A stretch of DNA of 64,000 nt, from positions 4,629,546-4,693,545 of the forward strand of contig NZ_CP036269.1 in NCBI RefSeq assembly GCF_007744675.1, read 5' to 3'. A program made the position numbers and the translations under genes. Shown in pieces: positions 8,621-18,291 of this stretch. The stretch comes from Gimesia alba (GTDB lineage Bacteria; Planctomycetota; Planctomycetia; Planctomycetales; Planctomycetaceae). The notes below the pieces were generated by a model, which saw only the letters and a list, made by a program, of their open reading frames with translations, made no database searches and was not told where the DNA came from. The stretch's first letter is position 1; each line of letters opens with the position of its first letter.

Positions 8621-9652
8621 TTAGCGTGATTCCCGATTCAAAGGCGGTTGGCTTACTAAACTCCGTAAGGCTTCCCGGACTTGAACCGCCTGCAGCGAAT
8701 TCATGATCAGATAACGATCACGTCCCTGCTTTGCCGGCGTAAAACTGACAAAGCCATCATCGGCCACACTCACTCTTCCCGGTTGCGAAAGATCAAAGTA
8801 TTTGTCCCCGGGGCGGACCGCGTAGAGCACGCTAGTCAAATCCCAACTGGGCCGATCATGATTCGGTCCACTATGCAGCAGATATGCTTCCCGGACAATA
8901 TGATGTTTGCGGTAGCCAAAATCCCGGGCAATACTTTCGCGGGGATAAGTGACCGCGATTCCAATTTCAAAACCGCTCCATACGACAGGCACATCAGCGG
9001 GCCACAGCTGCGCAAACCACTGCATCGACTGAATGCCATTCCTTACATTCGCTTCCAAGAAGTGCTGGTTTCCATTAATCGGTTCGAATGCCCCCGCCAT
9101 CACGGACACCAGTTTGACTTTGCGACGAACTAGTTCCAAACCACTCAACGGGCTCAATTTATCTGGCTTAGATTCCACCAGATCCGCCAGATTCGCCGCC
9201 AAACCGACCTGAATAATCGACACTGATCGATCCGGCTCAGATGCCAGTGTTTTCCTCAGTACTTTCACTGCATCCGGGAGTTGTTCATTGGAAAGAATAT
9301 CGTGCGGATAACGCCATTGACCATCGTTCTTTTCGTTGATTAATTTCAGGTATTTACTATCGCGGCGCTGTGCATCACGGGTCACACCAATCGGAATGTC
9401 TCCCCGGCCGTAGAACGTATTCGTCGCGTCAGTAAAAGGCCCCGTCAATGGATTGATTTTAGAGATCGTCACCGCCAGCAATTCACACTCTCCCCGATCA
9501 GCCAGCGTGTGCAGCATGGCCAACGCAAGCACATCATCAACGTCACCCGAAAGATCCGTATCAAAAATGACTTTCACTGGTTCTGCCGCTACAGACAGAC
9601 TGGCCATCAACAACAAACTCAATAAACCGATGCAGAAACGCTGACACCACAT
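8621..9652 (-). CDS. Exported inosine-uridine nucleoside hydrolase family protein
   Basis: 343 residues from the ATG at 9652; a TTG start 10 codons upstream would disturb the signal peptide. A signal peptide (about residues 1-23, LLSLLLMASLSVAA) is followed by VIFDTDLSGDVDDVLAL, the calcium-binding Asp cluster of nucleoside hydrolases, here with an extra spacing residue compared with DTDxGxDDA. The family hydrolyses the N-glycosidic bond of ribonucleosides, but many exported planctomycete members have no known substrate. It is the last gene of a six-gene co-directional set whose products all have export signals, 90 bases after the DUF1080 gene. Periplasmic action is inferred from the signal. 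Confidence 0.85.
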   Translation of the reverse strand: MWCQRFCIGLLSLLLMASLSVAAEPVKVIFDTDLSGDVDDVLALAMLHTLADRGECELLAVTISKINPLTGPFTDATNTFYGRGDIPIGVTRDAQRRDSKYLKLINEKNDGQWRYPHDILSNEQLPDAVKVLRKTLASEPDRSVSIIQVGLAANLADLVESKPDKLSPLSGLELVRRKVKLVSVMAGAFEPINGNQHFLEANVRNGIQSMQWFAQLWPADVPVVWSGFEIGIAVTYPRESIARDFGYRKHHIVREAYLLHSGPNHDRPSWDLTSVLYAVRPGDKYFDLSQPGRVSVADDGFVSFTPAKQGRDRYLIMNSLQAVQVREALRSLVSQPPLNRESR

Positions 9653-9742
9653 TTTTACGACCAATTCTATTCTGTGAATCAATTACAATAATTCGGTAAG
9701 ATATATATAACAGCAGACAAATTCACGCTGACAAAATCGTCA

Positions 9743-10531
9743 CTACTTTTTTTGTTTCTGTTGCTGACGTGCCCGGCTTTCCATAATCCGTTGCAACTTG
9801 CGCTGCTCGGCTGCCATGGCAGCATCGGAAACTTCAGCCGGCTTGACAGGGCTGCGATCCAGTTTCTCATCAGCGGGAATTGTTCTCAACTTGATCCCCC
9901 GATACCAGACCGGATCGCCATGGTCCTGCAAAGACAACTTCGCACCCCGATCTGCCAGATTACCACCCCGATTCGCCAACAGTTCCACATGCCAGGCATA
10001 GCGCGGATCGGTGTAATCCAGGTCAATGACTTTTTTACCATTTAACCAATGTTGAATGACAGTTCCCTGACAGACAATGCGACCTTCATTCCACTCCCCG
10101 ACGGGCCGTGTTACGTCATGGGAAGGAGGCAGGCAGAAATAAATCGAAGCGGCACTCGTCCGTGGATTTTTCCCGTCGGCATGCTTTTCATTATCGAGAA
10201 TCTGGTACTCGTATTGACCGGGACGATAATACACACCGCTATTACTCCCCGGTGCCACCTTCCATTCGAATTTCAATTCGAAATCATCCGGTAGCGGCTG
10301 CGGATCGTAAACCAGACTTCCCCCTTTTCCAGAACGAGTGATCACGCCAGAGTCTACCTTCCAGTTACCGCTGTGCTGCCAACCCTTGAGATCAGAACCA
10401 TTGAACAGCGCCTTGAATTCCTGTTGTTTTTCTTCTGCTGTCAATTGATTCGGCTCAGCGGCACAACCAGTCTGAATAGCCTGACACATACACAACATCA
10501 TCAACAATAATTGTCCGAGCGGCATTCTCAT
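9743..10531 (-). CDS. Exported DUF1080 (3-keto-disaccharide hydrolase-like) protein
   Basis: 262 residues. The ATG at 10531 follows AGGAAATCA; a second ATG lies two codons in. A signal peptide ends near QTGCAAEP; the Cys is not in a strict lipobox, so a lipoprotein is possible but not clear. The DUF1080 beta-sandwich fills residues ~35-225: FKALFNGSDLKGWQ, FELKFEWKVAPGSNSGVYYR, EYQILDNEKHADG, then GEWNEGRIVCQG and PVWYRGIKLRTI, all typical of the concanavalin-like family. Some members hydrolyse 3-keto-glycosides. The C-terminus is a charged tail rich in Gln and Lys (RARQQQKQKK). It lies in the exported-protein set between the ceramidase-like and nucleoside hydrolase genes. Confidence 0.9.
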   Translation of the reverse strand: MRMPLGQLLLMMLCMCQAIQTGCAAEPNQLTAEEKQQEFKALFNGSDLKGWQHSGNWKVDSGVITRSGKGGSLVYDPQPLPDDFELKFEWKVAPGSNSGVYYRPGQYEYQILDNEKHADGKNPRTSAASIYFCLPPSHDVTRPVGEWNEGRIVCQGTVIQHWLNGKKVIDLDYTDPRYAWHVELLANRGGNLADRGAKLSLQDHGDPVWYRGIKLRTIPADEKLDRSPVKPAEVSDAAMAAEQRKLQRIMESRARQQQKQKK

Positions 10532-10603
10532 TTGATTTCCTCTGATAAATCAGTTTCTGTTTCCATCACACTAATCCAAAAGACATCCGATAGAACTGTA
10601 TTT

Positions 10604-12019
10604 TCAGTCTGCAAGCTGGTTCAACATTTGAAAGACCTGTTCATTGATTTTATTCGACGCGTCCACTTCCAGATAACTCCACCCCGAACGCCAGGTTTCA
10701 TATCCCTGCAAGATATGCTGTTCCGGAGTAGGTAAATAACCGTTATAGCCATTGGCGAGTGCAATCACAAACGTCGGTTTCAGCGGACTTTTCTGTTTGA
10801 TCTCCAGGCCAATTTCCGCGAACACTTCACACGGTATCGCCACAATCCCCAGCTCACCAATCCGCAATGCCTGCAGTTTCAGATTCACACTGTCCGGACC
10901 TTTGTTAATCCGAACGGTTTCCCGTGCGTAGACTTCGTTGATCGTCAAGCGTTTCGGATCTTTGGCATCCGCCAGCAGCTTCTGAGCATACTTTACTTCA
11001 TCTGCATTGGGTTTTCGGATTCCCAGATCGATTGTTCGTTCCTGCATTTCCAACGAGACATCACTTCGATACTTGAGTGACTTAACGGCTTGATACGTCC
11101 GGTCGGCTATAACTTTTGCCACAGTAGTAATGCGTTCAAACACAGCCGCACGCGGCCGGGGTTCTCTAAAATTATAGTTATTAATGTCACCACTGGCCCC
11201 GTTCGACATGATGCCGATAAACGTATCATCGGCACCAAGTTGTTTTTTAATCTGTCGGGCGAATTCTCCAAAATAATCAGCCGAGAGTTGATTAGGCGGC
11301 AATCCCCCCACGTAATGCAGAGAATAATTCGCCAACAGCGCCAGCGGCCGACCATCCGCGTATTGCACCGAGAGAATCGAAATATCCGGGTCCGTCGGAC
11401 CGGCCGGTTTGACCAACAGATCGCTTCCACGAGGAGGATTCATGCGAACCTTGTCGGTGGTCTTTCCAAAAGGATTGGGACGAATGCCTCCCTCTTTCAC
11501 ATACCAACGACGGTTATTGACTTCCGCGGGCTCACGGGCCACTGTCCAGGCTACCTTGGCAGGTTCCAGCCGACCATGCGCCTTGATGATGGATTGGGCA
11601 ATACTCTCGGTCAGAAACTGCACATATTCCGGACTGGGATTACATTGTGCCAGTGGAACTGAAGTCGGTGCGGTATGTGTGTGGGTGGCTGATGTCAGCA
11701 TCTGGCTGGTAGGAATACCAGTTTTGACTGATGCCTGCTGCTTGGCAGCATCAAAGATGTCTCGAGAAATTAAACAGATATCGCAAACTACAAAAGCAAT
11801 CTCGGTCTTTCCGCTCTTCAAGACCAGTGCCCGGGCATGCAACGGATCATGGGCCGACGTTGCCTGTCGATCCTGAAAACTGCCGGTCATCGACACCGGG
11901 TAATTCCGCGGGTTGATATTCACCTTAGCGGCCCCTGCCTGTAGTCTGGTTTTCTCCTCTTCTGCAGCAAACAGAGTCAAGGGAAACAAAACAATCAACA
12001 ATACGGTAAGTCGAAACAT
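10604..12019 (-). CDS. Exported neutral/alkaline ceramidase-like protein
   Basis: 471 residues. The ATG at 12019 has AGGAGA 8 bases upstream. A signal peptide (1-18, LLIVLFPLTLFAA) precedes the ceramidase N-terminal fold: LQAGAAKVNINPRNYPVSMTG, ALVLKSGKTEIAFVVCD, the zinc-ligand motif ATHTHTAP, and GIMSNGASGDINNY. True neutral ceramidases are about 650-750 residues with a C-terminal immunoglobulin-like domain; this protein is shorter and lacks it. Planctomycetes carry many such shortened paralogues whose substrate is not established, so ceramide hydrolysis is only one possibility. It is 31 bases downstream of the sulfatase gene and probably co-transcribed with it. Confidence 0.85.
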   Translation of the reverse strand: MFRLTVLLIVLFPLTLFAAEEEKTRLQAGAAKVNINPRNYPVSMTGSFQDRQATSAHDPLHARALVLKSGKTEIAFVVCDICLISRDIFDAAKQQASVKTGIPTSQMLTSATHTHTAPTSVPLAQCNPSPEYVQFLTESIAQSIIKAHGRLEPAKVAWTVAREPAEVNNRRWYVKEGGIRPNPFGKTTDKVRMNPPRGSDLLVKPAGPTDPDISILSVQYADGRPLALLANYSLHYVGGLPPNQLSADYFGEFARQIKKQLGADDTFIGIMSNGASGDINNYNFREPRPRAAVFERITTVAKVIADRTYQAVKSLKYRSDVSLEMQERTIDLGIRKPNADEVKYAQKLLADAKDPKRLTINEVYARETVRINKGPDSVNLKLQALRIGELGIVAIPCEVFAEIGLEIKQKSPLKPTFVIALANGYNGYLPTPEQHILQGYETWRSGWSYLEVDASNKINEQVFQMLNQLAD

Positions 12020-12050
12020 TAAGACGTCTCCTGGTCGAAATCGTGTTGGA

Positions 12051-13388
12051 TTATTTTTCGGGTTGGGGTGTCGCCGTTTGAGTCACTTCTTTTTTCCACG
12101 CAGCAAACGCCGCCTGCATCTGCTGCACGCGCTCCGGTTTCTTTGTAGCGAGGTTCGTTGATTCCGCTATATCGTCCTTCAGGTTGAATAATTCCACTGG
12201 TGTTTTACGATTCTGATTCAACACCAGTTTCCATGGTCCCTGGCGAACCGCCGAGCGCCCATTGTAGTCCCAGAATATCGTGCGCGGCTTTAATTTCTGC
12301 TGCTCAGTCATCAACTTAGCCAGGCTCATACCATCCAGCTGATGCCTCGCAGGCACGCTCGCATTCGCCAGTTCCAAAATGGTCGGCATCAGGTCGATGC
12401 TGATTACAGTCTCCTCACACAGACTGCCCGCAGGAATCTGGCCGGGCCAGCAGGCGATAGCGGGCACACGATGCCCCCCTTCCCAGACATTTCCTTTAAA
12501 GCCACGTAAGGCACCATTAGAGCCTTTATTATTCGCACCATTGTCTGACAGAAAAAAGATCAATGTGTTTTCCGTCAGTCCAAGTTCTTTTAAAACCGTG
12601 ACCACTTTGCCGATGCCCCGATCCATTTCGGTATTCATTTCGCGGTATGCGTTGGCAATGTCTTTGCGCTTGGCAGATTTAATATCACCGACTCCCTCTT
12701 TTCGAATCGGTTTGTCATTCGGACCCTGATAGGGATAATGCACGGCTTCATGCGCGATATACACAAAGAACGGTTTCTCTTTTTGCTGTCGAATAAAATC
12801 AACTGCGTGATCCGTAATCAGATGCGTCACGTAACCTTGTTCTGCACGGTTTAATTCTGCGTTATGCCACCAGTCGAACACCCCGGTGCCGTCCAGATGC
12901 GCGAAATAATCGACGTTCCCGCTGACATAACCCACGAACTGCTGAAAGCCGCGAAACGTGGGGTTGTATTGTCGCTGATATCCCAGATGCCATTTTCCAA
13001 ACATACCGGTTTGATAACCGGCTGACTGCAGACATTGTGCCAGCGTAATTTCATTCTTCTGCAGCCCATGATGCCGATTCCTTTTGGGGTCCGCATAGAC
13101 CACGCCGTCAATGCCCGCCCGCTGCTGATAGCGGCCCGTTAACAAGCCGGCTCGAGTCGGACTACACACCGTTCCACTGGAATGAAAATCGGTAAACTTC
13201 ATTCCTCGCGACGCTAGACGATCCAGCTGAGGAGTCTCACAGTTGGTACTGCCATAACAACTCAGATCGCCATACCCCAGATCATCGGCCATGATCAGCA
13301 CAATGTTAGGGCGGTCAGTGGCATCCCTCGCCTCGACCGCAAGAGGTAAAAACAGACAGCACATGACTGTGAAGAACAGAGATTTCAT
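12051..13388 (-). CDS. Exported arylsulfatase family protein (Cys-type, formylglycine)
   Basis: 445 residues. A signal peptide (1-20, FLPLAVEA) is followed by the metal-binding start RPNIVLIMADDLGYGDLSCYG and the sulfatase signature CSPTRAGLLTGR, whose Cys75 is the residue converted to formylglycine. FLSDNGANNKGSNGALRGFK contains later metal and sulfate ligands (DN and K). Length fits family S1 sulfatases. These remove sulfate esters from sulfated sugars or other organic sulfates. Activation needs a formylglycine-generating enzyme; the SUMF1-like protein at 36.7-38 kb lacks the required cysteines, so the activating enzyme must be encoded elsewhere. The neighbouring ceramidase-like and DUF1080 genes suggest a role in degrading sulfated glycoconjugates, which is inference. 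Confidence 0.93.
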   Translation of the reverse strand: MKSLFFTVMCCLFLPLAVEARDATDRPNIVLIMADDLGYGDLSCYGSTNCETPQLDRLASRGMKFTDFHSSGTVCSPTRAGLLTGRYQQRAGIDGVVYADPKRNRHHGLQKNEITLAQCLQSAGYQTGMFGKWHLGYQRQYNPTFRGFQQFVGYVSGNVDYFAHLDGTGVFDWWHNAELNRAEQGYVTHLITDHAVDFIRQQKEKPFFVYIAHEAVHYPYQGPNDKPIRKEGVGDIKSAKRKDIANAYREMNTEMDRGIGKVVTVLKELGLTENTLIFFLSDNGANNKGSNGALRGFKGNVWEGGHRVPAIACWPGQIPAGSLCEETVISIDLMPTILELANASVPARHQLDGMSLAKLMTEQQKLKPRTIFWDYNGRSAVRQGPWKLVLNQNRKTPVELFNLKDDIAESTNLATKKPERVQQMQAAFAAWKKEVTQTATPQPEK

Positions 13389-13534
13389 AAGGAGCGCCTC
13401 ATTGCCGGGAAGTTCTGTAGAATCTCAGACAAACGACTCGTCTTTTTCCAGAATCAGAAAAACGAACCGGCCTGACATCACCGTCCCTTTATTAGACCGC
13501 AGTCAATGGCACAAATCAATCTCGTACCACGGTC

Positions 13535-14833
13535 TTAAGCAAAAAGCTCACCCATGATGCGGCCATGCGGAACCAGCATCGTCGGACGCCCCGTATTGGT
13601 ATAGTACTCGGTTAGAGGATCAATGCCCAAGGTATGATAAATTGTCGCGGCAATATCATCGGGCTTGATGTTGGTTTTGTCATCGGGAGCATCACCGGCT
13701 TTCGTCGTTCCGCCAATGAACTGTGCTGGTTTAACGCCGCCCCCCGCCATCAGGCACCAGTTCACACGCGGATAATGGTCACGCCCCGCGTTCACATTGA
13801 TCTTGGGGGTCCGCCCGAATTCGCCCATAATCACGATCAACGTTCGCTCCAGCAATCCCTTCTGCTTCAGCATTTCCAGCCCTGCGGTGATTCCATTATC
13901 CAGAGCCGGCAATAAACGACGATGACCGGCAAAGTTTTCGGTGTGCGTATCCCAGCCCTGATAAGTCACCGTCACAAAGGGGACGCCGAATTCGATCAGC
14001 CGACAACCCAGAAACACAGACTGGCTGAATTCATCGGGAGTAAACATGTTCCGCAACTGGGACGATTCCTGTTCCACATCAAAGGCAGCCCGTGCCCGCT
14101 TCGATGTAATCATATTATAAGCCTGCGAACCAAACTTATCTAACGCTTCTAAGAGTTGGCTTTCGGTAGTTTCCGTTTTAAATCGCCGATCCAGTTTTGT
14201 AAGCAGTTCCTGACGCTGATTGACTTTTTCAATCGTCAGACCATCGGGCAAGGAAATGCCGCGTACCTGAAACGGCTGACCCGGTCGGGGAACCGTGTTG
14301 GTTTTGAATGGGGCATACGCGTCTCCCATATAGCCCGCGTTCCATTCGGTTTTGGGAATCGCCACATAACCAGGCAGGTCCGGCTTACTGGAGATCTCCT
14401 TCGTGACGACCGAACCCAGCGAAGGATAAATCAACGCCGGCACTGGCCGATTTCCCGTTGAAATCCAGGATTGTCCCTGAGGATGCGCACCGGCAGAATG
14501 CGAAATACCGCGAATCAGAGTAAATTGATCCGCGGCCGCAGCATACTTCGGTAAATATTCACAAACCTGATGACCGGGGAGACAAGTCTGGATCGATTTG
14601 AATTCGCCTTGCGTGTCTGCAGGGGCATCGGGTTTACGATCCAGCGTATCCAGATGCGATACGCCTCCCGCCAGATTCAGAAACAGTACTGCATCGGCCT
14701 TGGCTTTCGACTTTTCGTTCGACTCAGCCCGGGCAGCAGACAGCTTGAGAAAGTCGTGAAGCGTCAAACCCAGACCGCCGAGGAGTCCAACCTGCAACGC
14801 ACTGCGTCTTGTCATGTTCTGACATTGATTCAT
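13535..14833 (-). CDS. DUF1501 exported protein (sulfatase-like fold)
   Basis: 432 residues from the ATG at 14833; the preceding TTG is less likely. The N-terminus has a twin-arginine-type signal (MTRRSALQVGLLGGLGLTLH). The body matches DUF1501: FLNLAGGVSHLDTLDRKP, RGISHSAGAHPQG, TVTYQGWDTHTENF, LIVIMGEFGRTPKIN and GRDHYP, which are alkaline-phosphatase-superfamily-like metal-binding segments. DUF1501 genes are almost always next to DUF1549/DUF1553 genes in planctomycetes, as here (46 bases downstream of one), pointing to a joint function that has not been established. Confidence 0.93.
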   Translation of the reverse strand: MNQCQNMTRRSALQVGLLGGLGLTLHDFLKLSAARAESNEKSKAKADAVLFLNLAGGVSHLDTLDRKPDAPADTQGEFKSIQTCLPGHQVCEYLPKYAAAADQFTLIRGISHSAGAHPQGQSWISTGNRPVPALIYPSLGSVVTKEISSKPDLPGYVAIPKTEWNAGYMGDAYAPFKTNTVPRPGQPFQVRGISLPDGLTIEKVNQRQELLTKLDRRFKTETTESQLLEALDKFGSQAYNMITSKRARAAFDVEQESSQLRNMFTPDEFSQSVFLGCRLIEFGVPFVTVTYQGWDTHTENFAGHRRLLPALDNGITAGLEMLKQKGLLERTLIVIMGEFGRTPKINVNAGRDHYPRVNWCLMAGGGVKPAQFIGGTTKAGDAPDDKTNIKPDDIAATIYHTLGIDPLTEYYTNTGRPTMLVPHGRIMGELFA

Positions 14834-14882
14834 CAATTCGCCCTCAGCATACTATTCTGATCAAATCCAAGTCGCTTCTGAT

Positions 14883-17800
14883 TTAGTGATTCGTAATAAA
14901 TTCCTGCGTATTTAACAGAGCCCATAATAAGTCATGCAAACCTTCCTGCACGGATTCGGTTTTCTGCAGATGCTTCAGGCTCTCTTTCATTTCCGTTGCT
15001 TCAGGAAAACGGGACAGCGTACGTAAATAGGCTTCGGTTACCAACGCTTTCTGCTCTAATGTCTTGAGTTTTGCCGTTTTCATTTCTGCCAGCCAGCCAT
15101 CTGCCCGGGTTAGGTTTTTAAGCATTTCTTCATCGTTCCGCACATAGAGCGACTGTAACAACGTCGGCTCATCCTGACGTTCACAGTCACAGTTCGTCGT
15201 TCGCAATGGCTTTCCGAATACGAGTAACGAAAAATCGATGGCCCGCGCCTGAAATGAGAGCGGATGCTGTGAGATTTTGCGGCGGTCCGTCTGACTCACC
15301 AGCTGGTTCATCTTTTTCTGGCTCGCCGTCGCCTGTAGAATCGCATCGATGGCTACCTCTGCCGGCAGACGTCTCAAAACCGCATGACTGAAATTGCGTG
15401 TGTCTTTCCGATTCGTCGGATTCGATCGCCAACTCAATTGATAAGTGCGACTGTTCGTAATCGTCCGGTGCAACCACTTCATATCATAACCGCTGTCGAT
15501 GAACCCCTGCACCAGATAATCGAGTAGCGCTTTGTTACTGGGTGGATTCGCCTGATTCAGATCGTCGGGCGGATTAATAATGCCTACATTGAAATAGTGT
15601 GCCCAGATTCGATTCACGAATGCTTTGGCAAAATAATGGTTCGGCTCATTCAACATCCAGCGCATCAATAACTCTCGCGGATCTTTCGTCTGACTGATGT
15701 TGATCTCCTGCCCGCCGAGCAGCTTGGCCCGCTGTTGATCTGATTTGGCAGGTTCGATATAAACTTCGCGCCAGGGAATCGGCCGCCCTTCGGCAGCGAT
15801 CCGTAGATAACTCTGTCGGCGCAGCGCCGCCGTATTCAACTTCACCGGCACTCCCAGCATATTCCGTGATTGCTCATGCAATACCGCCGCATCCGGGGGC
15901 ACGCCAAATTTGATGCGTGTGAAAAATTCGGTAAAGAGCTCAAAATCCTGTTTAGACCATTCGTCAAACGGATGCTTATGGCACTGGGCACAATCCAGCC
16001 GCATTCCCAGAAATGTATACCCAAACGCCAACGCTTTATCAGATGGAACTGACATATTCGAACGCGCCCAATAATGGGGCATTGAATTGTCGAGGGCCGT
16101 GAAGTCGGCTCTGTCTTTCGTACTGGTAAACTGGCTCTGTTGCGACATATATTCATCAAACGTCTGGCCCGGCAGACGACTGGTTCCCAGAATGATACCG
16201 GAAACAATTTTATCCCAACCAACATTATCTTCCACGCGGCGGCGGATCCAGGCGTTCCACTGGCTGGCAACCGGCCGTGCCATTTCCGTGCTCCCCAGAT
16301 AACCGGCGTTACTGCCGGTCAGATCGGAAAGCTTCATACTCCACCAGGCCACGTAACCGGGGCGGTTCAACAGCTCTTCGATTTTCTGACTTCGTTTTTC
16401 CGTGGATGTATCTTTCAGAAAAGCTCGTATCTCCTCTGGTGTCGGCAATGTGCCCGTCATATCAAGACTGACGCGCCGCAGAAATTCATCATCCGTACAT
16501 AATCCGGACGGCTGAATTCCCAGTTTTCGCAGCTTGTTAACAACGCGCCGATCCACTTCTGTAGGCGTCGCAACCTGGGGATAGGTACCTGGCTTATACT
16601 TCTGAACGGGAAGAATCACCTGTGTCGAAAAGATACCGTTATCGTAATAGGAGATCACATACGTATCGCCGGTCCCTTTGGAACGCATGACTCCTTCCGG
16701 CGTCACTTCGGCAACACTATCATCCTTCGACTCAAAACGGGTCAAACAGGTCACATCTTCCCGTGTTCCGTCCGACCAGACAGCGATCGCCTTGAGCGAG
16801 ACCGCTTCCCCTTTTTCGGTAAAGACTACCTGCTTCGGCGTGACATCCAGCCGCACAAAACGGGGTGACTCTTTACCCACCGATGCCGCGCCTGCAGCAA
16901 TCCATTCCCGCAACAACTTCTGCTCCCAACCCCCGGGAGGCAGTTTCAGGCCCCCTTCATGCTCGTCTTCTGACGTCGGCTTATTCAGAACCAGACTCTC
17001 ATCCGGTTTCTGTTTGTCGATCCGTTCCAGCAGATTATCATGATCGAGTTTGAAATCGTAACCGAACATCGACAGCTGGAATCCACCTCGTCCCTGAAAC
17101 GAACCATGGCAATTGCGGCTGTTACACCCCAGCCTACCTAAGAGTGGAATCACATGTTTCTGAAAGTCAGGTGTGAATTTCTCCCCCGCAGCAATTCGCG
17201 ATTCAATCGGAGCCAGGATCGGTTTGACATCGAGTCCCTCTGAATTGGCGAAACGTAATACATCGGTTTCTGGATTCGTTTCCGTATCGCGTTCTGTAAA
17301 CAGTTGCGTTTTCGCCATTTTTGTTCTGAGATCATTGACAGATTCTGTCGATAAGCCGGTATGATAAACTTCCAGCCCCTTTAACCGAGACAGTGTTGCC
17401 AGCGATGCAGCGGCACTCTGATCCAAAGCACAGTGATTCAGCGCCAGATATTCGAGCGACTTTAAGGCAGCCAGTTCCTTCAATCCGTTACCCCGAACCC
17501 GGGTGCCGGAGAGATACAAGACTTTCAAATTCTTGAGTTTCGCCAGTGTTTGAATACCCGCATCGCTGACTTTTGTGCCGGACAAGAACAGGACTTCCAG
17601 ATTCTTCAATCCCGCCAGTTGCGCAAGGCCTTTGTCCGTCACACGTGTATTATTTAAAGACAATACTTTGAGCTGTGACAGATGTGATAGTTGTACCAAA
17701 CCCAGATCGGTCACCTTGGTTTGATCGAGATACAGCCGCTCCAGCTTGTTGAGCCGCTGCAGATGGGAAAGCCCCGCATCCCCGATAGCCGACTCCGAAA

Positions 17801-18134
17801 GCATCAGCGTATCCAGATTCGTCAGATGTGCGATATGTTCCAGCGCTGCATCACCAATCTGCGGACAGACCAGCGCCAGATAATCGAGCTTATGAAACGA
17901 CTCAAGATACTCCAGAACTTCCAGCGTGACATGCGGCTTACTGAAGCGGACCAGCCGCACGGAGCCATCTTTGTTTTTCTGCAGATTGGTGTAAAAACCG
18001 CGGAGCTTTTCGACGGCGATCTGCTCGGGAGTTTTCGCAACCACCGGCGGTTCATTCTCAGCTGCCTGGGCTGAAGGGAATGAGAACACCAGCAGAATCA
18101 GCAATGCGAAAATCTTCGTTCGCTCTGAATGCAT
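14883..18134 (-). CDS. Exported LRR / cytochrome-like / DUF1549-DUF1553 fusion protein
   Basis: 1083 residues. Signal peptide 1-24. Residues ~75-275 hold about eight 24-residue leucine-rich repeats of LxxLxxLxLxxTxVTDxGLxxL type. Next is a planctomycete cytochrome-like segment with LGCNSRNCHGSF (C337, C342, H343, a CX4CH arrangement) and ending LREWIAAGA. A bacterial Ig-like domain (~425-510, AVWSDGTREDVT) precedes DUF1549 (~525-735), which contains a canonical haem motif CAQCHKHPFDEW, and DUF1553 (~790-1065, RIWAHYFNVGI). The haem motifs suggest a periplasmic redox protein; no reaction is known. It is the first gene of the six-gene exported set, 49 bases ahead of DUF1501. Confidence 0.92.
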   Translation of the reverse strand: MHSERTKIFALLILLVFSFPSAQAAENEPPVVAKTPEQIAVEKLRGFYTNLQKNKDGSVRLVRFSKPHVTLEVLEYLESFHKLDYLALVCPQIGDAALEHIAHLTNLDTLMLSESAIGDAGLSHLQRLNKLERLYLDQTKVTDLGLVQLSHLSQLKVLSLNNTRVTDKGLAQLAGLKNLEVLFLSGTKVSDAGIQTLAKLKNLKVLYLSGTRVRGNGLKELAALKSLEYLALNHCALDQSAAASLATLSRLKGLEVYHTGLSTESVNDLRTKMAKTQLFTERDTETNPETDVLRFANSEGLDVKPILAPIESRIAAGEKFTPDFQKHVIPLLGRLGCNSRNCHGSFQGRGGFQLSMFGYDFKLDHDNLLERIDKQKPDESLVLNKPTSEDEHEGGLKLPPGGWEQKLLREWIAAGAASVGKESPRFVRLDVTPKQVVFTEKGEAVSLKAIAVWSDGTREDVTCLTRFESKDDSVAEVTPEGVMRSKGTGDTYVISYYDNGIFSTQVILPVQKYKPGTYPQVATPTEVDRRVVNKLRKLGIQPSGLCTDDEFLRRVSLDMTGTLPTPEEIRAFLKDTSTEKRSQKIEELLNRPGYVAWWSMKLSDLTGSNAGYLGSTEMARPVASQWNAWIRRRVEDNVGWDKIVSGIILGTSRLPGQTFDEYMSQQSQFTSTKDRADFTALDNSMPHYWARSNMSVPSDKALAFGYTFLGMRLDCAQCHKHPFDEWSKQDFELFTEFFTRIKFGVPPDAAVLHEQSRNMLGVPVKLNTAALRRQSYLRIAAEGRPIPWREVYIEPAKSDQQRAKLLGGQEINISQTKDPRELLMRWMLNEPNHYFAKAFVNRIWAHYFNVGIINPPDDLNQANPPSNKALLDYLVQGFIDSGYDMKWLHRTITNSRTYQLSWRSNPTNRKDTRNFSHAVLRRLPAEVAIDAILQATASQKKMNQLVSQTDRRKISQHPLSFQARAIDFSLLVFGKPLRTTNCDCERQDEPTLLQSLYVRNDEEMLKNLTRADGWLAEMKTAKLKTLEQKALVTEAYLRTLSRFPEATEMKESLKHLQKTESVQEGLHDLLWALLNTQEFITNH

Positions 18135-18291
18135 CGATCACCTCATCGAATTCGATTGGCAATGGTTCTATCTCTGAGCTGCTTACATAAAGACACTTTA
18201 ATGTGTCAGTTTCTTGTAAGCAATGTTTAATAAATACTGAGAATCGAGATTTCTCGTATTTTAAGCACGAGACTGATGACACATGCACTGC

